This document shows positions 1 through 7,704 of a DNA stretch of 39,092 bases, piece by piece. The stretch comes from Bacteroidota bacterium. GTDB lineage: Bacteria > Bacteroidota > Bacteroidia > Cytophagales > Cyclobacteriaceae. The stretch's first letter is position 1. Each line of letters starts with the position of its first letter. The notes beneath the pieces are model-generated. The model was given only the letters and a program-made list of their open reading frames with translations. It was not told the origin of the DNA and did no database searches. The position numbers were made by a program, and so were the translations under genes. The stretch covers positions 1 to 39,092 of the forward strand of contig VGMU01000019.1 of NCBI GenBank assembly GCA_016866385.1, read 5' to 3'.

Positions 1-26
1 CTTGCCTTACCTAAGCTGAGATTCAT
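1..26 (-). CDS. pxpC: 5-oxoprolinase subunit C (PxpC), first codons only, cut by the window edge
   Basis: An ATG at 26-24 overlaps the TGA stop of pxpB (25-23) as ATGA, and eight codons (MNLSLGKA) are visible before the edge. PxpC is the biotin-dependent-carboxylase-like subunit that works with PxpA and PxpB to hydrolyse 5-oxoproline to glutamate with ATP. The identity is inferred from the usual pxpB-pxpC order and the translational coupling; the short N-terminus is compatible with the family's opening (a few residues, then a G-L-L-T-T-type motif that would lie outside). No domain can be checked here. Confidence 0.55.
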
Positions 27-718
27 GACAGATAAAAGGTAGGTATATCGTAGGACCAGGACTGAAATTTGGCAAGGTCGATAGGCATAAATTTCACTTG
101 ATCTCCAGATTTTGCCCATACGGGTGAGCTTCGCTGGGGATCAAAAAGAACTACAGGGCTTTGTCCAATCAAATGCCATCCCCCAGGACTTTCTCTAGGA
201 TAAATTCCCGTTTGACTTCCTCCTATGGCCACACTTCCAGAAGGTACGGAGAGACGAGGTATAGGTTTTCTAGGGGCATGAAGCAGGGGATGTAATCCAT
301 TTAAATAGAAGAACCCAGGTAAAAAACCAAAAAAATGAATTCTGTAGGTAGGTGAAGTATGAAGAGTAATTAACTCTTCCACTGACATATGCTTTTCCTT
401 GGCCAGTTCATTTAAATCTTCACCCAATTCAAGAGCGTAGCAAACAGGTATCTCCCATACTTTTTTGGACAAGGGTTTGGGACTCATTTGATGGTTGGGT
501 ACTAGTCGATTAAATTTTTCTTGAGAAATGGAGGATTTCCACTGAAGACTGATTCGTGTAAACCCCAATCGAAGGGAATGAAGTTCATCCGCCCAATCGG
601 TTTGCAAAAAATCCATATAAGCTAATTGCAAAGCCAACAACTCATCGGAAGGCGGGAGTTTCCAAAGCAGCTCCCCTAAGTTTGGAGTGATTTGGATATA
701 GCTTGGCTTCATTTCCAA
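23..718 (-). CDS. pxpB: 5-oxoprolinase subunit B (PxpB / KipI family)
   Basis: A 231-residue protein of the KipI/PxpB (allophanate hydrolase subunit 1-like) family. The diagnostic region is in the middle: HFFGFLPGFFYLNGL, then PRKPIPRLSVPSGSVAIGG, then TGIYPRESPGGWHLIG, which matches the conserved cyclophilin-like fold of the family. The length is normal (about 220-240). PxpB acts in the cytoplasm with PxpA and PxpC in ATP-dependent opening of 5-oxo-L-proline, a damage product of glutamine and glutamate. The gene starts 10 bases inside the end of pxpA and its stop overlaps the pxpC start, so translation is probably coupled. The Bacillus relative KipI is a sporulation kinase inhibitor, but the pxpA/pxpC neighbours favour the metabolic role. 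Confidence 0.93.
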   Translation of the reverse strand: MEMKPSYIQITPNLGELLWKLPPSDELLALQLAYMDFLQTDWADELHSLRLGFTRISLQWKSSISQEKFNRLVPNHQMSPKPLSKKVWEIPVCYALELGEDLNELAKEKHMSVEELITLHTSPTYRIHFFGFLPGFFYLNGLHPLLHAPRKPIPRLSVPSGSVAIGGSQTGIYPRESPGGWHLIGQSPVVLFDPQRSSPVWAKSGDQVKFMPIDLAKFQSWSYDIPTFYLS

Positions 719-1443
719 AAGCGTTTTCGAAGTTGAGGTAAGAAATCCATAATTCCAGGGTTGTCACCGTGAAAACAAAGGGTATCCGCTTGGATAGGTA
801 GTCTTTCTCCACCAAGACTGTTTATAATCCCTTCTTCAAGAATTTGTTCAACTTGGGTGGCCACTTCAGAAACAGAAGTCAGTAAGGCATCTTGTTGAGA
901 TCTAGGTGCTAGGTGGTAAGTTTTCAGATATCTACGATCAGCGAATACCTCTAGCCTAAAGGGTAATTTTTTCTTGCTTACCTCTTGGTGCATCATGGAG
1001 TGAGGTGGAACTAAAACAGGGGTAAAAGGATAGTTTTTTTTCAAGTAGGAGGTAAGTATGTCTGCCAAAGAAGATGAGGCAGCAGCATCGTTATACAAAG
1101 CCCCATGGAATTTGATATGATCCATAGATACTCCATTTTTTCTACATACCTGAAGAAATAAACTCAATTGCTCTTCCAATTGATGTTCCAATTCTTTCTT
1201 AGAAAGAGAAAGAGAACGTCTCCCGAAATTTTCTTTGTCAAAATAAGAAGGATGTGCGCCAACTTTCACCTTGAACTTTGCGGCTAGCTTCAGCGAAGAA
1301 TCTATGCTTTCAGCAGAGCCTGTATGCCCCCCACAAGCCAAACTAGCCACATCTATGAATGGAAATACTTCTGAATCGTTGGCACAACCTTCTCCCAGAT
1401 CACAATTGATTTGAGGTAATTTAATTCGATTTGGTGATGCCAC
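709..1443 (-). CDS. pxpA: 5-oxoprolinase subunit A (PxpA, LamB/YcsF family)
   Basis: A 244-residue LamB/YcsF family protein, normal length. Visible family motifs are INCDLGEG near residue 12, ACGGHTG around residue 36, VGAHPSYFD around residue 60 with the following FGRRSL, and KFHGALYND in the middle. PxpA is the polysaccharide-deacetylase-like TIM-barrel subunit of 5-oxoprolinase. The start taken is a GTG at 1443; there is no ATG before the conserved NCDLGEG block, so GTG is the best choice but could be off by a few codons. It overlaps pxpB by 10 bases and follows a small lipoprotein gene by 13 bases, forming one probable transcription unit. Confidence 0.93.
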   Translation of the reverse strand: MASPNRIKLPQINCDLGEGCANDSEVFPFIDVASLACGGHTGSAESIDSSLKLAAKFKVKVGAHPSYFDKENFGRRSLSLSKKELEHQLEEQLSLFLQVCRKNGVSMDHIKFHGALYNDAAASSSLADILTSYLKKNYPFTPVLVPPHSMMHQEVSKKKLPFRLEVFADRRYLKTYHLAPRSQQDALLTSVSEVATQVEQILEEGIINSLGGERLPIQADTLCFHGDNPGIMDFLPQLRKRFWK

Positions 1444-1456
1444 AGGAAGAAAATTG

Positions 1457-1732
1457 TTAGGTCAGAATTTCAATGACTCTTCCCGTATCTGGATCCACAA
1501 TGACCCGGATGATTGTACCATCTTTCAAAGGGAAGCTGACCACGTAATTTCCATTGGTCCAAGCTCCAACTTCGGCCTTTTTCCAATCCCCAAGGATGGA
1601 AGATTTTTGGGTGGCATTTAAGGCGCTGTAGGCCACATTCCTATATATATCTAAAGGATCTTCTTGGGACTCCACCGTACAAGCCACCAAAATTGTAGCT
1701 AAAATTAAGGTAAAAAAAAGGCTGTATTTCAT
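1457..1732 (-). CDS. small predicted lipoprotein, function unknown
   Basis: A 91-residue protein starting at MKYSLFF. A hydrophobic stretch ends in ILVAC, a plausible lipobox, giving a mature lipoprotein of about 72 residues. An upstream in-frame ATG at 1759 would add nine residues before the Lys and is less likely because it spoils the short positive n-region. The second half alternates hydrophobic and polar residues with a DGT...VDPDTGRVIEI pattern that resembles a PepSY-like beta-hairpin, but I do not claim the domain. It lies 13 bases upstream of pxpA on the same strand, so it is probably co-transcribed; whether it has anything to do with oxoproline use is unknown. Confidence 0.7.
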   Translation of the reverse strand: MKYSLFFTLILATILVACTVESQEDPLDIYRNVAYSALNATQKSSILGDWKKAEVGAWTNGNYVVSFPLKDGTIIRVIVDPDTGRVIEILT

Positions 1733-1824
1733 GAGTTGTAGATAATCTAAGGTGTTCATCTGAACATTCTAATTTCAAAAAAAATTCTTTACTTGACAAG
1801 ACGAATGTAAATCTTTAACTCAAG

Positions 1825-2982
1825 ATGTCTCTGTCCTCCAAGCTTCCTCAGGTAGGTACCACCATTTTTACTACCATGTCCAGCATGGCAAAAGAAGCAG
1901 GAGCCATCAATCTTGCACAAGGTTTTCCTGGTTTTTCCTCCGATCCAGAACTTTTGGATTTAGTAAGATCCTATACCAAGGCAGGATACAACCAATATGC
2001 TCCCATGATGGGTATCCCAGAATTGAGACAGAAAATTTCTGAAAAAACTTTACTTACCCAAGCTTATTCACCTCACCCAGATACCGAAGTTACTGTAGTT
2101 TCCGGAGCGACAGAGGCCTTGTTTGCTGCCATTGCAGCGGTGGTGAGCTTGGGTGACGAAGTGATCCTACTCAATCCTGCTTACGATAGTTATGCTCCTG
2201 CGGTGATTTTAAATGGGGGAGTACCCGTGTATGCTGCACTCCGCGATAAAGACTATGCAGTGGACTGGGATGAGATTTTATCCAAAGTCTCGCCGGCTAC
2301 TCGAGCTATAGTTGTCAACACTCCACATAATCCAAGCGGATACGTTTGGACAAAAGAGGACGTGAAGCAGCTTGCAGATCTTGTGGATAGAACAGGAATT
2401 TATGTGATCAGTGACGAGGTGTACGAGCACATTACTTTCGACGATAGGAATCATATTTCTTTGGGTTCGCACCCTGGATTGAGGTCCCATACTTTTGTGT
2501 GTGGCTCATTTGGAAAAACCTTTCACGTGACCGGCTGGAAAATTGGATATTGCATTGCTCCTGTTTCCCTGATGGTAGAGTTTCGTAAAATTCATCAATA
2601 CCTTACCTTTAGCACCGTATCTCCCATGCAATATGCCTTAGCGTCATATTTGGAGGATAAAGAAAAATACCTGAGCCTGCCCAACTTTTATCAGAAGAAA
2701 AGAGATGATTTTGTTGAGGGTTTGGAGAAAACCCCATTTAAATTTCAATCTGCAGCAGGCAGTTTTTTTCAGTGGGTATCTTATGCGCACCTGAGTGACA
2801 TGTCAGATTTTGAATTGGCAACTCGAATGACCAAAGAACTGAAAGTAGCTTGTATCCCTTTTTCAGTTTTTTACTCCGATCAGCGTGATTTGAAGCGCTT
2901 GAGGTTTTGCTTTGCGAAGGAAAAGCAGGAATTGGATCTTGCCGTAGAAAGGTTATGTAGGATACATGAAATCTTAGTTTAA
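1825..2982 (+). CDS. PLP-dependent aminotransferase, class I/II (methionine/kynurenine aminotransferase-like)
   Basis: A 385-residue fold-type I aminotransferase. Visible features: NLAQGFPGFSSD near the N-terminus (substrate-loop motif of the YbdL/CCBL/KAT group), SGATEALFAA for cofactor phosphate binding, NTPHNPSGYVW with the Asn/Pro pair, VISDEVYEH with the Asp that pairs with the pyridine nitrogen, and GSFGKTFHVTGWKIGY with the Schiff-base lysine at K231. The C-terminal LRFCFAKEK carries the carboxylate-binding Arg. The group transaminates methionine and aromatic amino acids; E. coli YbdL is the closest named relative I can suggest. It is transcribed away from the pxp operon, 92 bases from the lipoprotein start. 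Exact substrate is uncertain. Confidence 0.9.
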   Translation: MSLSSKLPQVGTTIFTTMSSMAKEAGAINLAQGFPGFSSDPELLDLVRSYTKAGYNQYAPMMGIPELRQKISEKTLLTQAYSPHPDTEVTVVSGATEALFAAIAAVVSLGDEVILLNPAYDSYAPAVILNGGVPVYAALRDKDYAVDWDEILSKVSPATRAIVVNTPHNPSGYVWTKEDVKQLADLVDRTGIYVISDEVYEHITFDDRNHISLGSHPGLRSHTFVCGSFGKTFHVTGWKIGYCIAPVSLMVEFRKIHQYLTFSTVSPMQYALASYLEDKEKYLSLPNFYQKKRDDFVEGLEKTPFKFQSAAGSFFQWVSYAHLSDMSDFELATRMTKELKVACIPFSVFYSDQRDLKRLRFCFAKEKQELDLAVERLCRIHEILV

Positions 2983-3010
2983 GGTAAAATTTTCCTTTGA
3001 AAACTTGATC

Positions 3011-4072
3011 ATGGATACTCACAGCGCAATTTTCCGTCCGATGTATTTCTTTGGCTTACTTTTCTACATTACTTTTTTTGGATGTTACTCTAGCAGCTGG
3101 GCACAAAACCGAAATGAGGAATTTGAGGCATGGAAAAAATCAAGGATTCAAGAATTGACAGGTGAAGAGGGATGGCTCAATCTGGTAGGATTGGTACCTA
3201 TAGATACTAGCAATGCCTACCTTAATTCTACAAACGAGGATAGCCTTTTCCTAGAATCTACACTTGAAAAGTCTACTCTAGGAAAATTTTTATTTGTAAA
3301 AGACTCCGTTTGGTTTACTTGGAAAAACAGAGAAATACTATCCCAAGATTCTGTTTTGGTATTTCCCATTGCACATGGATCAGGCGCTGGAGTATATTAC
3401 AAAGATTGGAAGTGGTCCGTGATAAAAAGAGGAGAAGTATATTTCATGAGGTTGAGACAATTAAATCATCCGGATTTAGAAAATTTCGAAGCTACCCCAG
3501 TTTTTGACTACGATTCAAATTATAGGATTTCGGCTTTTTTCCTTCCGAAATTCAACCAAGTCATCTCTATTCCCAATGTACTGGGACAGGTGATCCCCTG
3601 GAAGGTGATGGGAGAACTTCAATTTGTATTTCATGGAAAATCCCAGCGTTTACTCGCTTTAGAAGAAGCAGGAAAGCTTTTTGTTATCTTCTCGGACCAA
3701 AGTAGTGGACAGACCACTTACCCTACAGGAAGATACCTTTACGTGAATTACCCCAATGCAAAAGGAGAAACTATCCTAGATTTCAATTTTGCTTACAATC
3801 CCCCTTGTGCCTACACAGCTTATGCGACTTGTCCCATACCGCCCAAAGAAAATAGACTAGATTTGCCCATAAACGCAGGAGAGAAGGTCCTCCCCTCGCA
3901 AAAAAAAAGGAAAGAAATAAAGGGGCTTAGGAAAGCGCCTTTCTACAATATTCCAAACATTTTTGTACCTCTTTTACCGCATCGGAACCTTGAGGAACTT
4001 GGTATTCAAGTTCTATCGTGGCAGGAAATTTATATTTATTCTTTTTCATCAATTGCAATAATTCTACAATAG
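3011..4072 (+). CDS. DUF1684 exported protein with anomalous C-terminal extension (possible frameshift)
   Basis: The family is clear from EGWLNLVGLVPID near the N-terminus, YPTGRYLYVNYP, LDFNFAYNPPCAYTAYATCP and INAGEK at the expected end, all hallmarks of DUF1684 proteins of unknown function. An N-terminal hydrophobic segment ends in FFGC (lipobox-like) with a later SSSWAQ that could be a type I cleavage site; the ATG at 3011 keeps an Arg before the hydrophobic core, with 3041 as an alternative start. After AGEK, where the family normally ends within a few residues, the frame runs on for about 60 residues antisense to the convergent gene. An A9 run (3900-3908) sits at the transition: one A fewer gives TAA at 3918-3920, one more gives TAG at 3928-3930. 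Confidence 0.8.
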   Translation: MDTHSAIFRPMYFFGLLFYITFFGCYSSSWAQNRNEEFEAWKKSRIQELTGEEGWLNLVGLVPIDTSNAYLNSTNEDSLFLESTLEKSTLGKFLFVKDSVWFTWKNREILSQDSVLVFPIAHGSGAGVYYKDWKWSVIKRGEVYFMRLRQLNHPDLENFEATPVFDYDSNYRISAFFLPKFNQVISIPNVLGQVIPWKVMGELQFVFHGKSQRLLALEEAGKLFVIFSDQSSGQTTYPTGRYLYVNYPNAKGETILDFNFAYNPPCAYTAYATCPIPPKENRLDLPINAGEKVLPSQKKRKEIKGLRKAPFYNIPNIFVPLLPHRNLEELGIQVLSWQEIYIYSFSSIAIILQ

Positions 4073-4955
4073 GGGTATCTCCCGTTCCCCAAGCCAGGTT
4101 TCCTTTTCCATTGCCAGGAGTTTGCCTGTCCTTGGTGTGCATACTTAAAATTCGAGCATGTTGCTTTTCAACCAAAGCGATCAAATCCGAATGACCAGCC
4201 GCTATGTAATGACCTGCATCTAGATTCAGACCATTTTTCGAGCTTTGGGCCAAAGCAGTATCCCAAAAAGTAAAGGTCTCTTGTTCGTGCCCGTGATAGC
4301 CTACTGACATGCCTTCTTGTTCCCCCATTTTCCCTAAGCGTAAGGTTTGATCGTCATTGGAAGGATGTTCTAAGGTCACGTGACTTGCTCCCAGTGCTTT
4401 GGCTGCACGCAAGCCATAGACCACTTCCACATCCGAATTGTTGGCCCCAAAGGCATTGGGCTTGAAGGCATAGATCGAAACTCCCGCATCCTTGTACATT
4501 TTGCCTACCTGTTCAAACTTCTTCATGTCTGCCTTGGCGCGCCATTCGGCCACTGTTTTGTTGAAGGCCGCACTTTGGGCTTGGAGGTCTGCGAGTTCTT
4601 TTTTTTCATCTTCGGTTAATGCTTCCCCACGACGTTGCTTTCCTCCCAATTGAAAAATTCGAGAGCGATTGAAGCTAGGCATAGGCATTCCAGCAAAACT
4701 TTCAGCAGGATCTCCCATCAATTCAATGGATGATATCCCCGAATCCAGTATGTATTGGAGGGTTGCCTCAGCACTTTGGTCGGCCATAGAGCGATAGGAG
4801 TAGGTGATGCAACCGATCTGAACTCCATTAATCATGGAGTTGGGCTTTCCAAGGGATTTAATCAAGGCAGGAGCTCCTTGGAGCCAAGCGGGAGCAGTGA
4901 TGGCACTAACTATGCCTAAGGCAGATTTTTGAAGGAATTTTCTACGTTTTGTCAT
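3927..4955 (-). CDS. Tat-exported sugar phosphate isomerase/epimerase-like TIM barrel
   Basis: A 342-residue protein of the xylose-isomerase-like TIM barrel superfamily. The chosen start (4955) gives MTKRRKFLQKSALGI, a twin-arginine signal with RR-K-F-L followed by a hydrophobic stretch and a GAPA cleavage-like site; an upstream ATG at 5015 would bury the signal 20 residues inside. Barrel features are GVQIGCITYSYRS, GISSIELMGDPAE, GVSIYAFKPN, LGASHVTLEHP, VGYHGHEQETF, LNLDAGHYIAAG, ILSMHTKDRQ and TIELEY, with His, Asp and Glu residues in metal-ligand positions. It is probably periplasmic sugar or inositol-type metabolism; substrate unknown. Its 3' end is overlapped by the extended DUF1684 frame. 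Confidence 0.85.
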   Translation of the reverse strand: MTKRRKFLQKSALGIVSAITAPAWLQGAPALIKSLGKPNSMINGVQIGCITYSYRSMADQSAEATLQYILDSGISSIELMGDPAESFAGMPMPSFNRSRIFQLGGKQRRGEALTEDEKKELADLQAQSAAFNKTVAEWRAKADMKKFEQVGKMYKDAGVSIYAFKPNAFGANNSDVEVVYGLRAAKALGASHVTLEHPSNDDQTLRLGKMGEQEGMSVGYHGHEQETFTFWDTALAQSSKNGLNLDAGHYIAAGHSDLIALVEKQHARILSMHTKDRQTPGNGKGNLAWGTGDTPIVELLQLMKKNKYKFPATIELEYQVPQGSDAVKEVQKCLEYCRKALS

Positions 4956-5105
4956 GAGGTTCAGATTTATCAAAGGATACAGAGAAAATATACTGGGAAT
5001 GGTTTCTAATTCCAATAAAAAAAGGACCAGCGGTCAAATCTAACCCACTTTCGCAAATGCAAAAGGTTTGGTTAGTAGCACACACTATTTAGCTGACGCT
5101 TCTGT

Positions 5106-6806
5106 TCAATACCCTGCAGCTTTGTCATCGCCCCTTGGATCGGCCCCTCCCTCTAACTTGCCGCTAGGTAAGACCAATATGGCATCCACTTTACCAATTA
5201 TGGGACTATTTCCTTCATTGATCAAGTAAGCTCTTGACTTAAGGATTTGAAATAGGGTAGTATCAAAGCCTTTGGGTTCAAAATTGACCAAGTCGGGCAA
5301 CCACTGGTGATGAAATCTTGGAGCACTTACCGCTTCTTGCATGCCCATATGAAATTCATACACATTCAATATGGCCTGCAACACCGAGGTGATGATGGTG
5401 GATCCTCCAGGAGTACCTACCACCATGGATAGTTTTCCATCTTTTTCTACGATGGTAGGTGTCATGGAACTCAACATGCGCTTGCCTGGAGCAATGCTAT
5501 TGGCTTCTGCACCTATTAATCCGAACATATTGGGTGTTCCAGGTTTGGCACTAAAATCGTCCATTTCATTGTTCATAAAAAACCCAAGTTCATCCAAATA
5601 CACCTTGGAGCCATATCCTCCATTCAAGGTAGTGGTCACGGAGACGGCATTTCCTTCGGCATCTACTATGGAGTAATGGGTAGTCTCCATACTCTCAGAA
5701 AATAGAATTTCTCCTTTCCCCACCTCAGTGGATGGGGTAGCACGTTCAAAAGAAAAATTACTCATTCTTGACTTTAGATAAGTAGAATCAAGAAGTTGAT
5801 TTACAGGTATTTTTACAAAGTCAGGATCTCCTAAATAATAGTTTCTGTCTGCATAGGCCCTCCGCTCAGCTTCTACCAATACTTGGATGTATTCAGGAGT
5901 ATGATGTCCCAAATCCTGAAGTGGATACGGTTCGAGCATTTTGAGAATTTGTGCAAGGGTAATACCCCCTGAACTGGGTGGAGCCATGGAAATGATTCGA
6001 AGGTCTTTGTAGTTAAACACAATGGGATCTCTCCAAACGGCTCGATACTGAGCCAAATCTTTTTTGGTAATTATGCCTCCCATTTTTTTGAGGTGACTTA
6101 CCAATTGTTTTCCTGTATTACCGGTATAAAATTCATCCTTGCCCTTCTCTGCAATCCGTTGGAGGGTCTTGGCTAAAACGGGAATTTTTAAGGTGTCTCC
6201 AGCCTGGATTTCTTGCCCAAAAAAGGTTTGGGGGCCATTTATTTTGATAAAAGCCTCTCTTTGGGATCTCAAACTTTGGGCTTGTCCTTTGGTAACCACA
6301 AATCCTTGGTTGGCCAAGTCAATGACGGGTTGAAGGATTTCTTTTGGACTTAGCTTACCAAATTTTGCTTGGGCCTCAAAAATACCTGCTATGGTACCTG
6401 GGACCCCAGAGGCAAGGGCTCCTGTGGTACTCAATTGGGGCATGAAATTCCCGTTTTCATCCAAATACATATCTTTGGTAGCAGCTAGTGGAGCCTTTTC
6501 TCGGTAATCCAAGGTCCCAATTTTCCCATCCGCCATACGGTAGACCAAAAATCCCCCTCCTCCTAAATTTCCTGCTACAGGAAAAGTGACTGCCAAGGCC
6601 ATTTCGGTGGCCATCATGGCATCAAAGGCATTGCCCCCCATCTGTAAAATTTGAATCCCAATTTTGGAGGCTTCTTCTCTAGCAGACACGACCATGGCCC
6701 GATCAGCAACCAAGCCTTGGTGGATAGCAGGACCTTGGGAAAAAGCAAATGAATTTGAACAATAACAGGCGAAGAGAAGAAGCAGGTACTTGAAAGCACT
6801 TTTCAT
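5106..6806 (-). CDS. ggt: gamma-glutamyltranspeptidase (glutathione hydrolase)
   Basis: A 566-residue GGT precursor, normal length. A signal sequence (MKSAFKYLLLLF, then SNSFAFSQ) sends it to the periplasm. The autoprocessing and catalytic threonine is T375 in TTHYSIVDAEG, matching T391 of the E. coli enzyme, and the small subunit keeps NNEMDDF, MLSSMTPTIV and GTPGGSTIITSV, which bind the gamma-glutamyl group. The large subunit has the usual GGNAFDAM and GNLGGGGFLVYR. It cleaves glutathione and other gamma-glutamyl compounds, releasing glutamate or transferring the group. It sits 150 bases upstream of the TIM-barrel gene and a few kilobases from the 5-oxoprolinase genes, a loose thematic link only. 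Confidence 0.96.
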   Translation of the reverse strand: MKSAFKYLLLLFACYCSNSFAFSQGPAIHQGLVADRAMVVSAREEASKIGIQILQMGGNAFDAMMATEMALAVTFPVAGNLGGGGFLVYRMADGKIGTLDYREKAPLAATKDMYLDENGNFMPQLSTTGALASGVPGTIAGIFEAQAKFGKLSPKEILQPVIDLANQGFVVTKGQAQSLRSQREAFIKINGPQTFFGQEIQAGDTLKIPVLAKTLQRIAEKGKDEFYTGNTGKQLVSHLKKMGGIITKKDLAQYRAVWRDPIVFNYKDLRIISMAPPSSGGITLAQILKMLEPYPLQDLGHHTPEYIQVLVEAERRAYADRNYYLGDPDFVKIPVNQLLDSTYLKSRMSNFSFERATPSTEVGKGEILFSESMETTHYSIVDAEGNAVSVTTTLNGGYGSKVYLDELGFFMNNEMDDFSAKPGTPNMFGLIGAEANSIAPGKRMLSSMTPTIVEKDGKLSMVVGTPGGSTIITSVLQAILNVYEFHMGMQEAVSAPRFHHQWLPDLVNFEPKGFDTTLFQILKSRAYLINEGNSPIIGKVDAILVLPSGKLEGGADPRGDDKAAGY

Positions 6807-7074
6807 GAGGAAAGGTCGGTTTTTAGATTAGGACTAAAGTAAGGAGAATTCCTGTAAGGAAGTAGATGCTGGAATTTACTCCATCTCTGGTTTAAGTTAT
6901 GTGGGATGGGCTTCCTGTCAAAACTCTTTTGGCCTTCTGGGAGTTAGAATGCTTAGCAAAGGAGATTTTCTTTGCCAAAACCAAGATAAAATTATCAGGA
7001 AAGGATGTCTTAAGCTAGGATTTGTATCCTTCTTACCTAGAAATAAGGTCTTTCTATATAATTTTGAATAATCA

Positions 7075-7233
7075 ATGACAAAGTCCATGCAGAAAAATAA
7101 GAAAATCTTCTTGTTCCTTTTTGTCTTGTTTATGTTGGCCATTCTCTATTTGAGTTTTGATATATCTAGGAGAACTACGTTTCCAGGATCCAAAGGAAAT
7201 TTGAAAGAGCGTATTTCTAAAGAAGTTGATTAG
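7075..7233 (+). CDS. small single-span membrane protein (52 residues), unknown
   Basis: A short frame that reads MTKSMQKNKKIFLFLFVLFM at its start, with a hydrophobic span at about residues 11-27 (IFLFLFVLFMLAILYLSF), then a basic tail rich in Arg, Lys and Ser ending KEVD. The second Met (7087) is an alternative start. It is followed 8 bases later by the DUF2452 gene on the same strand, which supports it as a real first gene of a three-gene unit. A perfect TAnnTTTG (TAATTTTG, 7059-7066) lies just upstream, but no TTG box is at the right distance and the leader would be very short. I recognise no family. The 268 bases before it (6807-7074), the divergent spacer with ggt, hold no convincing gene. 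Confidence 0.65.
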   Translation: MTKSMQKNKKIFLFLFVLFMLAILYLSFDISRRTTFPGSKGNLKERISKEVD

Positions 7234-7241
7234 GAAAAAAA

Positions 7242-7700
7242 ATGATTGGAAAAAAGATTGATGTAGAGAAGTTGGATCTGGAGTTGATGAAAGAAAAAAC
7301 TACAGAAAATCCTGGGATATTGCCCTATGCGCATCACTCTGGAAGTGCCTTGATCAAGCCCGAAGACAAAGGGAAAATTACAGGTAGGGCAGTGGCCGCC
7401 ATGCATAGCCAAACTGACATGCAAATGGCCCAAATCTATGATCAGATGCAACTTTTAGCGGAGCAAGCCAAAAAAATTAAGGCTAGGGTAGAGGTATCCG
7501 AACGTATTTACCAGGCATCTATATCCTTCGAGCCCTTAATTAATCATAGGTATTTTTTGTATCAAAAAACAGATGGTATGGATTTTTTAAGCATGATTGC
7601 ACCGGAAGAATGGGGTAGAAAAAAAGACTGGGCCCATTTTATTGCTGAAATAAAATTATTGGCTGACCATACCTGGGAAATTCTCAGAGACAATACTTAA
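7242..7700 (+). CDS. DUF2452 domain protein
   Basis: A 152-residue protein matching DUF2452, a small family of unknown function common in Bacteroidota. Recognisable features are NPGILPYAHHSGSALIKPED near residue 25, then the helical AAMHSQTDMQMAQIYDQMQ, YQASISFEPLINHRYFLY and MIAPEEWG near the C-terminus. The middle third is a strongly helical stretch with Gln, Met and Lys. No signal peptide or membrane segment, so cytoplasmic. It lies between the 52-residue membrane protein (8-base gap) and the unrecognised 216-residue protein (4-base gap), so the three are almost certainly co-transcribed. Confidence 0.85.
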   Translation: MIGKKIDVEKLDLELMKEKTTENPGILPYAHHSGSALIKPEDKGKITGRAVAAMHSQTDMQMAQIYDQMQLLAEQAKKIKARVEVSERIYQASISFEPLINHRYFLYQKTDGMDFLSMIAPEEWGRKKDWAHFIAEIKLLADHTWEILRDNT

Positions 7701-7704
7701 TTCC

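Noticed and set aside
6918-7142. 74-residue open frame on the minus strand between ggt and the 52-residue gene
   Set aside because: It runs antisense to the better supported small membrane protein, has no family features, and its composition is that of random AT-rich sequence.
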